From positions 620,001 to 684,000 of the forward strand of contig NZ_JAHWXY010000001.1 of the NCBI RefSeq assembly GCF_024281235.1: a DNA stretch of 64,000 nt. Direction: 5' to 3'. The position numbers and the translations under genes are program-made. Of this stretch, positions 36,806-47,711 are shown one piece after another. Source of the stretch: Shinella daejeonensis. Its GTDB lineage: Bacteria > Pseudomonadota > Alphaproteobacteria > Rhizobiales > Rhizobiaceae. Position 1 is the first letter of the stretch. Every line of letters starts with the position of its first letter. The notes beneath the pieces are model-generated. The model had not been told where the DNA came from and searched no databases. It saw nothing but the letters and a program-made list of their open reading frames with translations.

Positions 36806-38470
36806 TCAAAGGCTTGCACGATTGACCGCCCGCAGCTGTTCGGCCAGCGTCGCAACTTCGGCCTCACGCCGGCCTTCGTCCCAGCCGAGCGCGACGGCGG
36901 CGACAGCAGCAATTTCGGCCAGCCCCGCCAGCGTCAGCCTGCCCTCGATCGCCAGCGTCGTGCGGCGCATGACGATATCGGAAAGATGACCGACCATTTC
37001 GTGACGCGCGATCCAGTCGATTTCGCCCCGGGTGTAGCCCTCGACATGGGCGAGCGGCGCATCCTCGCCATGCCCGATATGGGCCAGGATGGCATCGGCG
37101 GTCGTCCCGTAACGAGCCAGCAGCGCCTCGATGCGCGCGGCGGAGAGGCCGCTACCTGCAACGCGTTCGGAAATCCAGCGGCGACGGGACGCCGCGTCCA
37201 CCGGAAAACCGCGCCCGCCACCGATCGGCAGCATCTGCGTGCTGACCTTGCGGCTGCGGCCCAGCCGGGAAAGGATCGTATCCGTCACCTCCTCCGCAAA
37301 GCCGCGGAACGTCGTCCATTTGCCGCCGACAAGCGAGATGACGGGAAACGGCCGGCCGGCGGCAGGCTCCGCGACGGGCGCCGAGTGATCGCGGCTGATG
37401 AGGCCGGGCCGGGTGGCGTCCGACACTGGAAGCGGCCGGATGCCGCTATAGGCATAGACAATCTGGTCGCGGCCGAATTGCAGCTTCGGCAGGAGCGAAC
37501 GCAGGCTGGCGAGGAAATAGTCGATCTCGTCCTCCTCGCAGCGCACCGTATCCGCATTATCCGCCTTGATGTCCGTCGATCCGACCAGCGCGAGGCCGAG
37601 GAAATCGTAGACCAGGCAGATGCGCCCGTCGTCCGCCTCGAAATAGATCATGCGGCCCTTGAGGCTTTCGACCAGTTCGGGATGCCGCAGCAGGATATGC
37701 GAGCCCTTCGTGCCGCCGATCAGCCTGCCGGAAATCCCGAGCGTCGCATTGACGTCGTCGATCCACGGGCCTGCCCCGTTGATGACGATGCCGGCGCGGA
37801 CCTGCCGTTCGACGCCGTCGCGATCCTGCAGCAGCAGCACCCCGTCCTGCTGGCCGCGGAGCGTCGCGCCGTTCATGGCGCGCGACTGCGGGCTTGCGTC
37901 GAGGCCGTCGCGCAGCAATTCCCAGACCAGCCGTTCCGGCCGGCTGATCTTCGCATCGTAATAGATGCCGCCGGCGACGATGCGCGGCGTGAGCGCCGGC
38001 ATTTCCGCCAGTGCCTTGCGGCGGAAGAAGAACCGGTGCCTCGGCATCACGCGATGGCGCGCGCCATAGAGATCGTAGAGCGTCAGGCCAATCTTGATCA
38101 GGACGGCGCCACGGCTGCGCGGCGCGGTGGTGGAGCCGAACAGCGTGCGCAGCGCGGCGAAGGCCCCCTTCATGAGCGAGAAGGACGGAATGAAGGTCGG
38201 CAGCGGCTCGACGCAGTGCGGCGCATTGCGCAGGAGGAGATTGCGCTCCAGCGTCGATTGCGCGACCAGACCGAGTTCCCCCGTTTCCAGATACTTGATG
38301 CCGCCGTGGATGAGGCGCGAGGGCGCAGCGCTGGTGCCGGAGCCGAAATCGGCCTTTTCGACGATCAGGCAGGTGAGCCCCTGGAGGCAGAGATCCCGGA
38401 AGAGCCCCGCCCCGTTGATGCCGGCGCCGAGGATGACGACGTCGAAAGTATCAGCTGTTGCATCCGTCAT
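36806..38470 (-). CDS. GlpD-like FAD-dependent polyol-phosphate dehydrogenase
   Basis: A 554-residue flavoprotein of the glycerol-3-phosphate dehydrogenase family. The FAD loop ILGAGINGAGLFRD is at about residues 12-25, followed by GTSAAPSRLIHGGIKYLE and TKGSHILLRHPELV. It is longer than EryB (503) in this window. It follows an FGGY kinase by 13 bases and belongs to the same operon. It probably oxidises a phosphorylated tetritol or pentitol to a ketose phosphate and passes electrons to the quinone pool. Start at 38470 (ATG) with AGGA; an in-frame start 33 bases upstream is possible. Confidence 0.87.
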   Translation of the reverse strand: MTDATADTFDVVILGAGINGAGLFRDLCLQGLTCLIVEKADFGSGTSAAPSRLIHGGIKYLETGELGLVAQSTLERNLLLRNAPHCVEPLPTFIPSFSLMKGAFAALRTLFGSTTAPRSRGAVLIKIGLTLYDLYGARHRVMPRHRFFFRRKALAEMPALTPRIVAGGIYYDAKISRPERLVWELLRDGLDASPQSRAMNGATLRGQQDGVLLLQDRDGVERQVRAGIVINGAGPWIDDVNATLGISGRLIGGTKGSHILLRHPELVESLKGRMIYFEADDGRICLVYDFLGLALVGSTDIKADNADTVRCEEDEIDYFLASLRSLLPKLQFGRDQIVYAYSGIRPLPVSDATRPGLISRDHSAPVAEPAAGRPFPVISLVGGKWTTFRGFAEEVTDTILSRLGRSRKVSTQMLPIGGGRGFPVDAASRRRWISERVAGSGLSAARIEALLARYGTTADAILAHIGHGEDAPLAHVEGYTRGEIDWIARHEMVGHLSDIVMRRTTLAIEGRLTLAGLAEIAAVAAVALGWDEGRREAEVATLAEQLRAVNRASL

Positions 38471-38483
38471 GATGGAGATCCTG

Positions 38484-40007
38484 CTATTGCGCCGCGTCGC
38501 CAAGACGCCTGAGCCTTGGCCAGAGCGGCTTCATCGCCTCGGCGAGATCGAGGAATATCCGGTATTTCTCGTCATAGGCGCGCTGCCGGCCGGGGTCCGG
38601 CTCATTGGTGGTCTCGATCAATGCCAGGTCGCGCGGATCGTCGGTGGGCGAGGCGAAAAGGCCCGCTCCGGCACCGGCGCACAAGGCCGCGCCCCAGGCC
38701 GCGGCCTCTTCGGTCCGCGTCGCGGTGACCGGCAGGCCGAGGATATCGGCGAAGAGGCCGGCCATGGCGGGATTGCGCGAGATGCCGCCCGTGAGGCGGG
38801 CGGAGGCCGGCGCGAACCCGTCGCGCAGCGCATCGACATGGACGCGATGGTTGAAGGCGATCCCTTCCAGCACCGCGCGCACCAGATCGCCCCGGTCGTG
38901 CCAGGCATTGAGGCCGTAGAAGCCGGCGCTCGACGCGCCGCCGAAGGGCGAGCCGAAAAGATAGGGATGGAAGAAGACGCTCGACGGCCGCCGGCATGCG
39001 GCCGCAAATTCCTCGCCGACGATGTCATGAATGCTCTTGCCGGAGGCTTCGGCCTGCCGCGCATCGCCGCCCCGGAATTCCTCGATGAACCAGTCATAAT
39101 TGGCGGTCGAGGCGGGCGAGATGGACATGTTGTTCCATTCGCCGGGCAGGATGCCGTTGCGGCAGAACCAGCGGCCGTCGACTTTCGGCGCGCGGGACAC
39201 CGTCTCGTTGATCGAATAGGTTCCCGCGATGACCGCGACCATGCCCTCGCCATAGCCGCCCATCCCGAGCGCGGACGCCGTGACGTCGTGGAGGCCGGCC
39301 ATGACGGGCGTGCCGGCGACGAGCCCGGTCAGGCGCGCCGCCTCCGCCGTCACGCCGCCGACAACCTCGGTCGAGGCCGCCATCGGCGGCTGCCGGCCGG
39401 CAAGCCGCTCCAGCCCGAACAGGCCGAATGCGTCCCCGGCATAGTCCTGGGTTCGCACATCGGTGAAGGACGTGCTCGCTTCCGTCCGGTCCGTGCCGAT
39501 CGTGCCGCTAAGACAGAAGCGCAGCCAGTCCTTCGCCGCGATGAAATGGGCGATACGGGCATAACGCTCCGGCTGATGCTCGCGGATCCAGCGCAGGATG
39601 GCCGAGGGCGCCGAGGCGTGGGGCTTCTGCCCGGTCAGTTCCAGCGCGCGTGCGCCGACCTCGCCCTCGTTCCAGGCGTCGGCGATTGGCCCGGCGCGCG
39701 TATCGAGCGAAACGATGGCCGGGCCGAGCGGCCTGCGATCCCCGTCAAGCAGATAGATGCCGTCGCCATGGGCCGTCGCGGCGATCGCGACGATATCGGA
39801 GGCCGGACGGCCGCAGGCGGCCACCGCTTCGCGGATGGCGTCCGCCGTCGCCGCCCACAGGCCGTCCATGTCGCGCTCGACGTGTTGCGGCGCGGGGATC
39901 AGTTGCGGCACGCGGCGGCGGGCGATGGCCAGCACCGTTCCGTCCGCATCGAAGATGACGGCCTTGGTCACCGTCAGGCCGCTGTCTATCCCCATGATGC
40001 AAGGCAT
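38484..40007 (-). CDS. FGGY-family carbohydrate (polyol) kinase
   Basis: A 507-residue kinase with the phosphate loop MGIDSGLTVTKAVIFD, the AATAHGDGIYL segment, GLHDVTASALGMGG with the catalytic Asp, and ARLTGGISRNPAMA in the C-terminal domain. It resembles xylulose, ribulose and erythritol kinases of this family. It lies between a DeoR gene and a GlpD-like gene in the operon of a ribose-type importer, and so forms a kinase-dehydrogenase pair parallel to EryA-EryB. A GGAGG precedes the ATG. Confidence 0.87.
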   Translation of the reverse strand: MPCIMGIDSGLTVTKAVIFDADGTVLAIARRRVPQLIPAPQHVERDMDGLWAATADAIREAVAACGRPASDIVAIAATAHGDGIYLLDGDRRPLGPAIVSLDTRAGPIADAWNEGEVGARALELTGQKPHASAPSAILRWIREHQPERYARIAHFIAAKDWLRFCLSGTIGTDRTEASTSFTDVRTQDYAGDAFGLFGLERLAGRQPPMAASTEVVGGVTAEAARLTGLVAGTPVMAGLHDVTASALGMGGYGEGMVAVIAGTYSINETVSRAPKVDGRWFCRNGILPGEWNNMSISPASTANYDWFIEEFRGGDARQAEASGKSIHDIVGEEFAAACRRPSSVFFHPYLFGSPFGGASSAGFYGLNAWHDRGDLVRAVLEGIAFNHRVHVDALRDGFAPASARLTGGISRNPAMAGLFADILGLPVTATRTEEAAAWGAALCAGAGAGLFASPTDDPRDLALIETTNEPDPGRQRAYDEKYRIFLDLAEAMKPLWPRLRRLGDAAQ

Positions 40008-40079
40008 TCATACCTCCATTTTCCGGCGGATGGCGGACCGGAGCGGCAAGGTCGATGCCTCCGGGGCCAGGCCGAGGCC

Positions 40080-40934
40080 TCAGTCGGCCTGCTCCCCTTC
40101 CGCAACGATGACGTTGATCCCCTTCGTGCGCATGCGCGACAGGTGGGAGATCGGAATATCCTCGTCGACGATGACGACATCGAATTCCTGAAGCGCTGCG
40201 AAATGGTGCAGCGCGCGCCGCTCGAATTTCGTGTGATCCGCCAGAAGCACGCGCTTCGCCGAGCTTTCGAACATCGCCCGCTTGGTTTCCACCGTCTCCG
40301 GCGACTGGTGGTAGACCATGTCGTCGACGATCGCCGATAGCGACATGAACACGGTGTCGGCGCGCAGCCGGCGGATTTCGTTGGTGGTGATATGCCCCAT
40401 GAAGGCGTTGCACCAGTTGTAGAACCGCCCCCCGAGACAGACGAGGTTGAGATCGCTCACCTCCTTCAGCTCGTTGATGAGGACGAGCGAATTGGTGATG
40501 ACCGTCAGCGGCACCTTCGCCGGCAGGAATCGGGTCATCTCGTGCACCGTCGTGGCGTCGTCCATGAAGATCGCCTGCCCCGGCTCGACGAACTGCATCG
40601 CGGCCCTGGCGACGGCTTTCTTCTCCCTGGCCTGCCGGGTGGCGCGATAGGCGTCGGAGGATTCGATCAGGCTCGTCGGCGCCGCCGAAACGACGCCCCG
40701 CGTCTTGCGGAACAGGCCGCGGCTGACGAGTTCGTCGACATCGCGGTGCGCCGTCATCAGGCTGATGCCGAAACGCTCGGTCAGGTCCTCGATGCGGATC
40801 GAGCCTTCGGCGATCACCGTCTCGGCGATCATCTGTCGGCGCACGAGCTGGCGGGCATGCCGGCTGTCGCTCGGCAATTCCTCCGCCAGAAGATCCCTGA
40901 CATCGATTTTCCTGTTCACAAGAGACCCCGCCAT
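40080..40934 (-). CDS. DeoR-family transcriptional regulator
   Basis: A 284-residue regulator. The helix-turn-helix (GSIRIEDLTERFGISLMTAHRDV) lies at about residues 44-66 after an extended N-terminus, and the effector domain holds FMDDATTVHEM and VVDDMVYHQSPETV. It sits between the binding protein of the tetritol importer and its kinase, so it probably senses a phosphorylated intermediate of that pathway. DeoR regulators accompany ery loci in rhizobia. No clear Shine-Dalgarno is visible. Confidence 0.83.
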   Translation of the reverse strand: MAGSLVNRKIDVRDLLAEELPSDSRHARQLVRRQMIAETVIAEGSIRIEDLTERFGISLMTAHRDVDELVSRGLFRKTRGVVSAAPTSLIESSDAYRATRQAREKKAVARAAMQFVEPGQAIFMDDATTVHEMTRFLPAKVPLTVITNSLVLINELKEVSDLNLVCLGGRFYNWCNAFMGHITTNEIRRLRADTVFMSLSAIVDDMVYHQSPETVETKRAMFESSAKRVLLADHTKFERRALHHFAALQEFDVVIVDEDIPISHLSRMRTKGINVIVAEGEQAD

Positions 40935-41020
40935 GCTTCGTCGATAGAGCTGCCGTCTCGTTATCGGGCCACGGGAAGAATGCCAAGCCGGCCTTTCCGG
41001 GAAATACCGGGGCCGGGCAA

Positions 41021-41044
41021 GGGAGCGCCCCCAAGGGCGCTCCC
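41021..41044 (-). terminator. Hairpin after the binding-protein gene
   Basis: A perfect 10-bp stem GGGAGCGCCC / GGGCGCTCCC with a 4-base loop lies nine bases beyond the binding-protein stop and 87 bases before the DeoR start. It likely ends or attenuates transcription after the importer genes. Confidence 0.6.
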
Positions 41045-41052
41045 GCCGTCGG

Positions 41053-42000
41053 TTACTCGCTCAGGACGAAGGGAGCGGTATACTTGTCGACATTGTCCTT
41101 GGTGATCAGCAGGCAATCGAAGAGCTGCTTTTCGCTGGCAGCACCCGTCTCACCGGTCTTGATCACATTATCGGCCTGCTTGACGGCTTCTGCCGAGAAG
41201 ATGGCGACCGGCTGGAGAACGCTGTACTGGAGTTCGCCGGCCTTGATGGCGGCGACAGCATCCGGCGAACCGTCGAAGCCGCCGACCTTCACCTGCTCGA
41301 GCTTGCCGGCTTCCTTGAGGGCCGCAATCGCGCCGAGAGCCATTTCGTCGTTACCGCTGATCACGCCGATGATGTCCGGATTGGCCTGAAGCAGGGACTG
41401 CATCTTGGCGTGGCCCTTGGTGCGGTCCCAGTCGGCCACTTCACGGCCGACCTTTTCGAGATCCGGATACTGCGTCAGCACGGTCTCATAGCCGTTCGAG
41501 CGCGTGGCCGCATTGTTGTCGGCCGGAGCGCCGAAGAGCTCGACGTATTTACCGCTGTCGCCGACCGCCTCGACCCACTGCTGCGCACCGAGTGCTGCGC
41601 CCTGCGCGTTGTTCGAGACGAGCTGCGCCTTGGCAAGGCCTTCCTGGTTGATCTCGGCATTGACGAGGATGACCGGGATACCGGCGGCGACGGCCTTCTT
41701 GACCGCGCCGACGGAACCGTCGGCATTCGCCGGATCGAGGATGATCGCCACCGACTTGTTGGTGATCGCCGTGTCGATCAGGTTGCTTTCCGTGTTGGTG
41801 TCGCCCTTGTGAGCGCCGACATTGGCGGTATAGCCGAGCTTCTCGGCCGTCGCCTTGGCAACCTCGCCTTCCGTGAACCAATACGGGTTGGACGGATCGT
41901 TGACGATGATCGTCATCAGGCCCTCGGCACTGGCCGAGCTGAAGAGCAGCGGCATGGCGGCGGCTGCCGCGAAGAGTACACGCATACCTTTTTTGAACAT
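41053..42000 (-). CDS. Polyol/sugar ABC transporter substrate-binding protein
   Basis: A 315-residue binding protein with a signal peptide (MFKKGMRVLFAAAAAMPLLF, cleavage near ASAEG). The mature part opens with MTIIVNDPSNPYWFTEGEVA and continues with SNLIDTAITNKSVAIILDPA and VISGNDEMALGAI, the ribose-binding layout. Its location opposite eryABCD points to erythritol or a related tetritol; the related rhizobial eryEFG importer has the same three parts. The ligand is not proven. A strong AGGGAG precedes the ATG. Confidence 0.88.
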   Translation of the reverse strand: MFKKGMRVLFAAAAAMPLLFSSASAEGLMTIIVNDPSNPYWFTEGEVAKATAEKLGYTANVGAHKGDTNTESNLIDTAITNKSVAIILDPANADGSVGAVKKAVAAGIPVILVNAEINQEGLAKAQLVSNNAQGAALGAQQWVEAVGDSGKYVELFGAPADNNAATRSNGYETVLTQYPDLEKVGREVADWDRTKGHAKMQSLLQANPDIIGVISGNDEMALGAIAALKEAGKLEQVKVGGFDGSPDAVAAIKAGELQYSVLQPVAIFSAEAVKQADNVIKTGETGAASEKQLFDCLLITKDNVDKYTAPFVLSE

Positions 42001-42122
42001 GGTCTCACTCCCTTTGTTGAGTCCGGTTGTGCCGAATTCCGGCGATAGTCCACTTCCCGCTCCCGGGCCACTCGGTGGTCCGCCTCTCCCGGGCGCAGTC
42101 AGTTCGAGCCGGCCGCCGCTTC

Positions 42123-43163
42123 TCAGCGTCGGCCGTATTTGATGCTGTTCAAGAGAACGGCGGTAACGATCACGGCGCCGGTGAAAACCGTCTGCCAGTA
42201 GGCCGAGACGCCGATGATCACCAGGCCGTCCGACAGGAAGCCGATCACGAAGGCCCCGAGCATGGTGCCGATCACCGTGCCGCGGCCCCCCGTCAGGGCG
42301 GCGCCGCCGATGACGACGGCGGCAATCGCCGTCAACTCGTAGGTGGTGCCGGCCGTCGGCCCGGCGGAGGTGAGCTGCGAGGAAAGCACGAGACCCGCGA
42401 CGGCCGCGCACATGCCGCAAAGCATGTAGACGATGATCTGCACGCGCTTGACCGGCACGCCCGACAGTTCCGCCGCGCGTTCGTTGCCGCCCGAGGCATA
42501 GAGCCAGCGGCCGAAGGCCGTGCGCGTCAGGAGGACATGGCAGACGACCGCGAAGACGAAGAGGACGAGGACGCCGATCGGCACGCCGGCCAGACGATTG
42601 AACCCGAGCCAGTCGAAGCCGGTGTTGCCAAGCTCCGGACGGCCGCCGAGATTGTTGTAGGTCAGCCCGTTCGTCATCAGGAGCGCAAGGCCGCGCGCGA
42701 CATAGAGCACGCCGAGCGTCGCGACGAAGGCGGGTACGCGCAGATAGGCGATCAGAACGCCATTGACCGCGCCGACCGCGGCACCCAGCAGGCAGGTCAG
42801 GATCACCACGACCCAGACCGAAGGATAGAGAATGATGCCGAACTGCGGCAGCGTGACGCCCTGCATCAGGAAACCGGCGACGACGCCGGCAAAGCCCAGC
42901 GTCGAGCCCACGGAAAGATCGATGCCGCCGTTGAGGATGACGAGCAGCATGCCGATGGCCAGCAGGCCGAAGATCGCGACATGCGACGCCATGATCAGGA
43001 AGTTGCTGACGGTGAAATAGTTCGGTGACATCAGCGAGAAGACCACGACGATGGCGATCAGCGCGAAGAAGGCGCGCCCCTCGAACAGGAGTTCGACAAA
43101 GCTCTTCTTGCGCTTGCTGCCGTTCGTCGTCGCCTTCGTGTCGATTGCGGGTGTGACTGACAT
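42123..43163 (-). CDS. Polyol/sugar ABC transporter permease
   Basis: A 346-residue RbsC-type permease with a charged cytoplasmic N-terminus (KRKK) and about ten hydrophobic segments. The LNGGIDLSVGSTLG motif and GRGTVIGTMLGAFVIGFLSDG near the end are family features. It lies in the operon DUF2291 - ATPase - permease - binding protein. Confidence 0.9.
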   Translation of the reverse strand: MSVTPAIDTKATTNGSKRKKSFVELLFEGRAFFALIAIVVVFSLMSPNYFTVSNFLIMASHVAIFGLLAIGMLLVILNGGIDLSVGSTLGFAGVVAGFLMQGVTLPQFGIILYPSVWVVVILTCLLGAAVGAVNGVLIAYLRVPAFVATLGVLYVARGLALLMTNGLTYNNLGGRPELGNTGFDWLGFNRLAGVPIGVLVLFVFAVVCHVLLTRTAFGRWLYASGGNERAAELSGVPVKRVQIIVYMLCGMCAAVAGLVLSSQLTSAGPTAGTTYELTAIAAVVIGGAALTGGRGTVIGTMLGAFVIGFLSDGLVIIGVSAYWQTVFTGAVIVTAVLLNSIKYGRR

Positions 43164-43175
43164 GCTCGAGCGCTC

Positions 43176-44713
<1,538 letters not shown>

Positions 44714-44717
<4 letters not shown>

Positions 44718-45364
44718 TGGACGTCGAACCGCACGGGCGTGACGATCCAGCTTTTCGGATTGACCAGCTTGAAGACGCCCGTCACCGATACGGTCCGGCC
44801 GGCAAGCGCTGCCGGATCGATGTCGCCGAGCACGACCTTCTTCACCTCGTTGTTGATGGCGGAGCCGGCATCCTGATATTCGATCTGGTTCTTGAACTGG
44901 CCGAATTCGATCTGGCCGGTCGCATCGCGCAGGTCCGTGCCGTTCAGCGCCGGGCCGGTCTGCACGCGAACGGTCAATTCGGCGGGGAGCCCTTCGACGG
45001 CCACCACATTGTAGTTCGCCTTGCGCTCGCCGACGACGCCGGTGAAACGGACCGGAAGCACCGGGCCGATCGAGGTCGCGACGCCATATTTCTCGCCCGC
45101 CGCCGCCCTGTCGGCGGCGATCGCCTGCGACAGCTCGACCGCGTCGACGGCGCGCGTCTCGACGTTCTGCCGGATGACCGGGAACTGTTCGGCGCCATAG
45201 GCCTCCGGCGAGAATTTCTGCACCCGGACATCGGCTTCCGAGCCGATGCGCACGATCGTCGTGTCGAAGGCCATCGCGCCGACCAGCACGACGGCGGCGG
45301 CAATGCCGATCCAGCGATAGGACCGGACGGGCGGCGGCGATTTCGAGATCATGGCATCCGTCAT
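44714..45364 (-). CDS. DUF2291-family periplasmic protein
   Basis: A 216-residue protein with one N-terminal membrane anchor (WIGIAAAVVLVGAMAF) and a periplasmic domain with the family core FTGVVGERKANYNVVAVEGLP and TVSVTGVFKLVNP. DUF2291 genes commonly travel with ribose-type importers of polyols, where their role is unknown; they may help the binding protein dock. It heads the minus-strand operon; upstream lies the long regulatory region shared with eryA. Confidence 0.75.
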
Positions 45365-46111
45365 GTCTGTGACCCTGCGGTTGAATGGAAAAACGTCAGC
45401 GGGAACACCGGAACACGCCGGCAGGCCGGCACACAGCGCCGTCACCGGGCATCGATATCCGCCAAACAGAACATGTCATGACATCCTCCCCATGATCGAC
45501 GCCGGCCAGATCTCCTCACCTGCCCGCTGCCGCACTGCACATTCGTTTCGCACTTGCGATATTAATGTGTGATATGTCCCATAGTGTATGTTAAATCTCG
45601 CAGACGTGTCAATCGCCTTTTTCGCGTTACCACACCCTGGAAACACCGCCCACACTACGCCGCGCGCGCCGGAAGCCGGATCGCCGCCCAGCCGAGTGCC
45701 TCAACGTCACCTCGACGGAGAAGGCGTGGAAAATGCCATCAACACCCTGTTTTAAATCTCTATTTTTCAGAAAATCAGCGCCTGCGGGAAACATAAGCCC
45801 GCACACAGCCCTCGCCCGCGATCCCCAGACCCTCGCCCCATCCCGGTCCGTCACTCCTCTCCTTATCAATCCATCATAGCTGAAAAAAAATTCGATGGCG
45901 AAAAATTTTACGAGACATGTGGTAGCTTTATGTTATGTTCTTTTGCGAAGTTCCGGAGGTCTGCGTTAAATTCCTTGTCGGGTCGGCATGACCCTGGCCG
46001 GAAAGGCCGGAGGAAAGATGCGCGCCTTCACGAGACAGTCGGAGGATCGAATGCGTTGTTTCTGGTCAGGCGGGACGACATGGACCGGCACGCGCCGCGC
46101 GGATGCGCGGC
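45365..46111. promoter_or_regulatory. Long divergent control region between the tetritol importer and eryABCD
   Basis: A gene-free stretch of 747 bases. It is AT-richer than its surroundings, above all at 45540-45600 and 45880-45950, and so is likely to carry promoters in both directions and binding sites for EryD and the DeoR protein. The dyad at 45538-45569 is listed separately. I see no plausible gene: the few short frames lack a Shine-Dalgarno and resemble nothing. Confidence 0.55.
45538..45569. promoter_or_regulatory. 32-bp imperfect dyad, candidate operator
   Basis: The outer arms CACATT (45538-45543) and AATGTG (45564-45569) and the inner arms TCGCA (45548-45552) and TGCGA (45555-45559) share one centre; 12 of 16 pairs match. 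Size and symmetry suit a dimer or tetramer of a SorC or DeoR regulator. It lies about 174 bases before the DUF2291 start. Confidence 0.55.
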
Positions 46112-47662
46112 ATGGCTGAGACGGCGGATCTGATCATCGGCATCGACGCCGGCACCTCGGTGATGAAAGCCGTCGCCTTCACGCTTTCCGGCCGCCAGAT
46201 CGCCAGCGCCTCGGTGCGCAACAGCTACCGGACCGGAGAAGACGGATCCGTCACCCAGTCGCTCGCCCAGACATGGAGCGACTGCACGCGCGCGCTACGC
46301 GCGCTTGCCGACAGGATCGAACGTCTCTCCGAACGCGCCGCGGCCATCGCCGTCACCGCGCAAGGCGACGGGACATGGCTTGTCGGCGCTGGAAACCGCC
46401 CGGTCGGCGATGCCTGGCTCTGGCTCGACGCCCGCGCGGCGCCGACCGTCGAGCGGCTTGCCGCGACCGACGCCGACCGCACTCGCTTCGAAGCGACGGG
46501 TACGGGCCTCAACACCTGCCAGCAGGGCGCGCAGCTTGCCCATATGGACCGTCATTTCCCGGAACTGCTCGATGGCGCGGAAGTCGCCATGCATTGCAAG
46601 GACTGGCTTTACCTGAACCTCACCGGCGTTCGCGCCACCGATCCGTCGGAAGTCAGCTTCACCTTCGGCAACTTCCGCACCCGCCGCTATGACGACGATG
46701 TGCTTGCCGCCCTTGGCCTCACCCACCGGCGCGCACTGCTGCCGGACGTGATCGAGGGCACGCAGACCGTTCATCCACTGACGGCCGAAGCCGCCGCCGC
46801 CTCCGGCCTCAAAGCCGGAACGCCTGTCTGCCTCGGTTATGTCGACATGTGCATGACCGCGCTTGGCGCCGGCGTGCGGAGCGAGGGCCGCAACGCCGCC
46901 TGTTCGGCCATCGGCTCGACCGGCGTTCACCTCCAGGCGAAATCCGTTTCGGAGGTCGTGCTGAACGCCGAGCGGACCGGCTATGTCATCGCCCTGCCGA
47001 TTCCCGGCGTGGTGACCCAGGTCCAGACCAACATGGGGGCGACGATCAACCTCGACTGGCTGCTTCAGGTCGGCGTCGATCTTCTCGCCGAATTCGGCGT
47101 CACGGCCGGCCTCGACGACATGATCGGCCGCGTCGACGGCTGGTTTTCCGCCAGCAAGCCCGGCAATATCCTCTACCATCCCTATATTTCCGAGGCCGGC
47201 GAACGCGGTCCCTTCGTCAATGCCCGCGCCCGCGCCGGCTTCACCGGCCTTTCCAGCCGGCATCGTTATCCGGACCTCGTGCGTGCCGTCGTCGAAGGTC
47301 TCGGAATGGCGACGCGCGACTGCTATGCCGCGATGGGCGCGCTTCCCGCGGAACTGCGCGTCAGCGGCGGCGCGGCCCGCTCCGCCTCGCTGCGCAACAC
47401 GCTGGGTGCGGCCCTCGGCGTTCCCGTCCGCGTCAGCGCGCGCGAGGAGGCGGGCGCGGCCGGCGCATCGATGATGGCGGCCGTCGCCATCGGGGCCTAT
47501 CGCAACATGGACGATTGCATCGCCGACTGGGTCACCCCCGAACTGGGCGCGGCCGAACAGCCGAAGCCTGAGGAGGCCGAGCGCATGACACGCCTCTTTG
47601 CCGCCTATACCGATGCGCGGCGAGGCATCGCGCCCGCCTGGGACATTCTGGCTGCACGCTGA
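46112..47662 (+). CDS. eryA: Erythritol kinase
   Basis: A 516-residue FGGY kinase, close to the 518 of Brucella EryA. It has IIGIDAGTSVMKAVAFTLS near the start, VTAQGDGTWLVG, YVDMCMTALGAGVRSEG with the catalytic Asp, and RVSGGAARSASLRN in the C-terminal half. It phosphorylates erythritol to L-erythritol 4-phosphate in the family pathway. Order and lengths of the next three genes (EryB, C, D) support the name. An ATG at 46103 is an alternative start three codons upstream. The long divergent region before it probably holds the EryD operator. Confidence 0.88.
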   Translation: MAETADLIIGIDAGTSVMKAVAFTLSGRQIASASVRNSYRTGEDGSVTQSLAQTWSDCTRALRALADRIERLSERAAAIAVTAQGDGTWLVGAGNRPVGDAWLWLDARAAPTVERLAATDADRTRFEATGTGLNTCQQGAQLAHMDRHFPELLDGAEVAMHCKDWLYLNLTGVRATDPSEVSFTFGNFRTRRYDDDVLAALGLTHRRALLPDVIEGTQTVHPLTAEAAAASGLKAGTPVCLGYVDMCMTALGAGVRSEGRNAACSAIGSTGVHLQAKSVSEVVLNAERTGYVIALPIPGVVTQVQTNMGATINLDWLLQVGVDLLAEFGVTAGLDDMIGRVDGWFSASKPGNILYHPYISEAGERGPFVNARARAGFTGLSSRHRYPDLVRAVVEGLGMATRDCYAAMGALPAELRVSGGAARSASLRNTLGAALGVPVRVSAREEAGAAGASMMAAVAIGAYRNMDDCIADWVTPELGAAEQPKPEEAERMTRLFAAYTDARRGIAPAWDILAAR

Positions 47663-47711
47663 GCGAAACGACGATGGCGCCGCCGCCTGGAGGGCGCCGA
47701 AGGAGAACGAG

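Noticed and set aside
45600-46100. Short frames in the eryA upstream region
   Set aside because: None has a convincing Shine-Dalgarno, and the products resemble no protein; the region is better read as regulatory.
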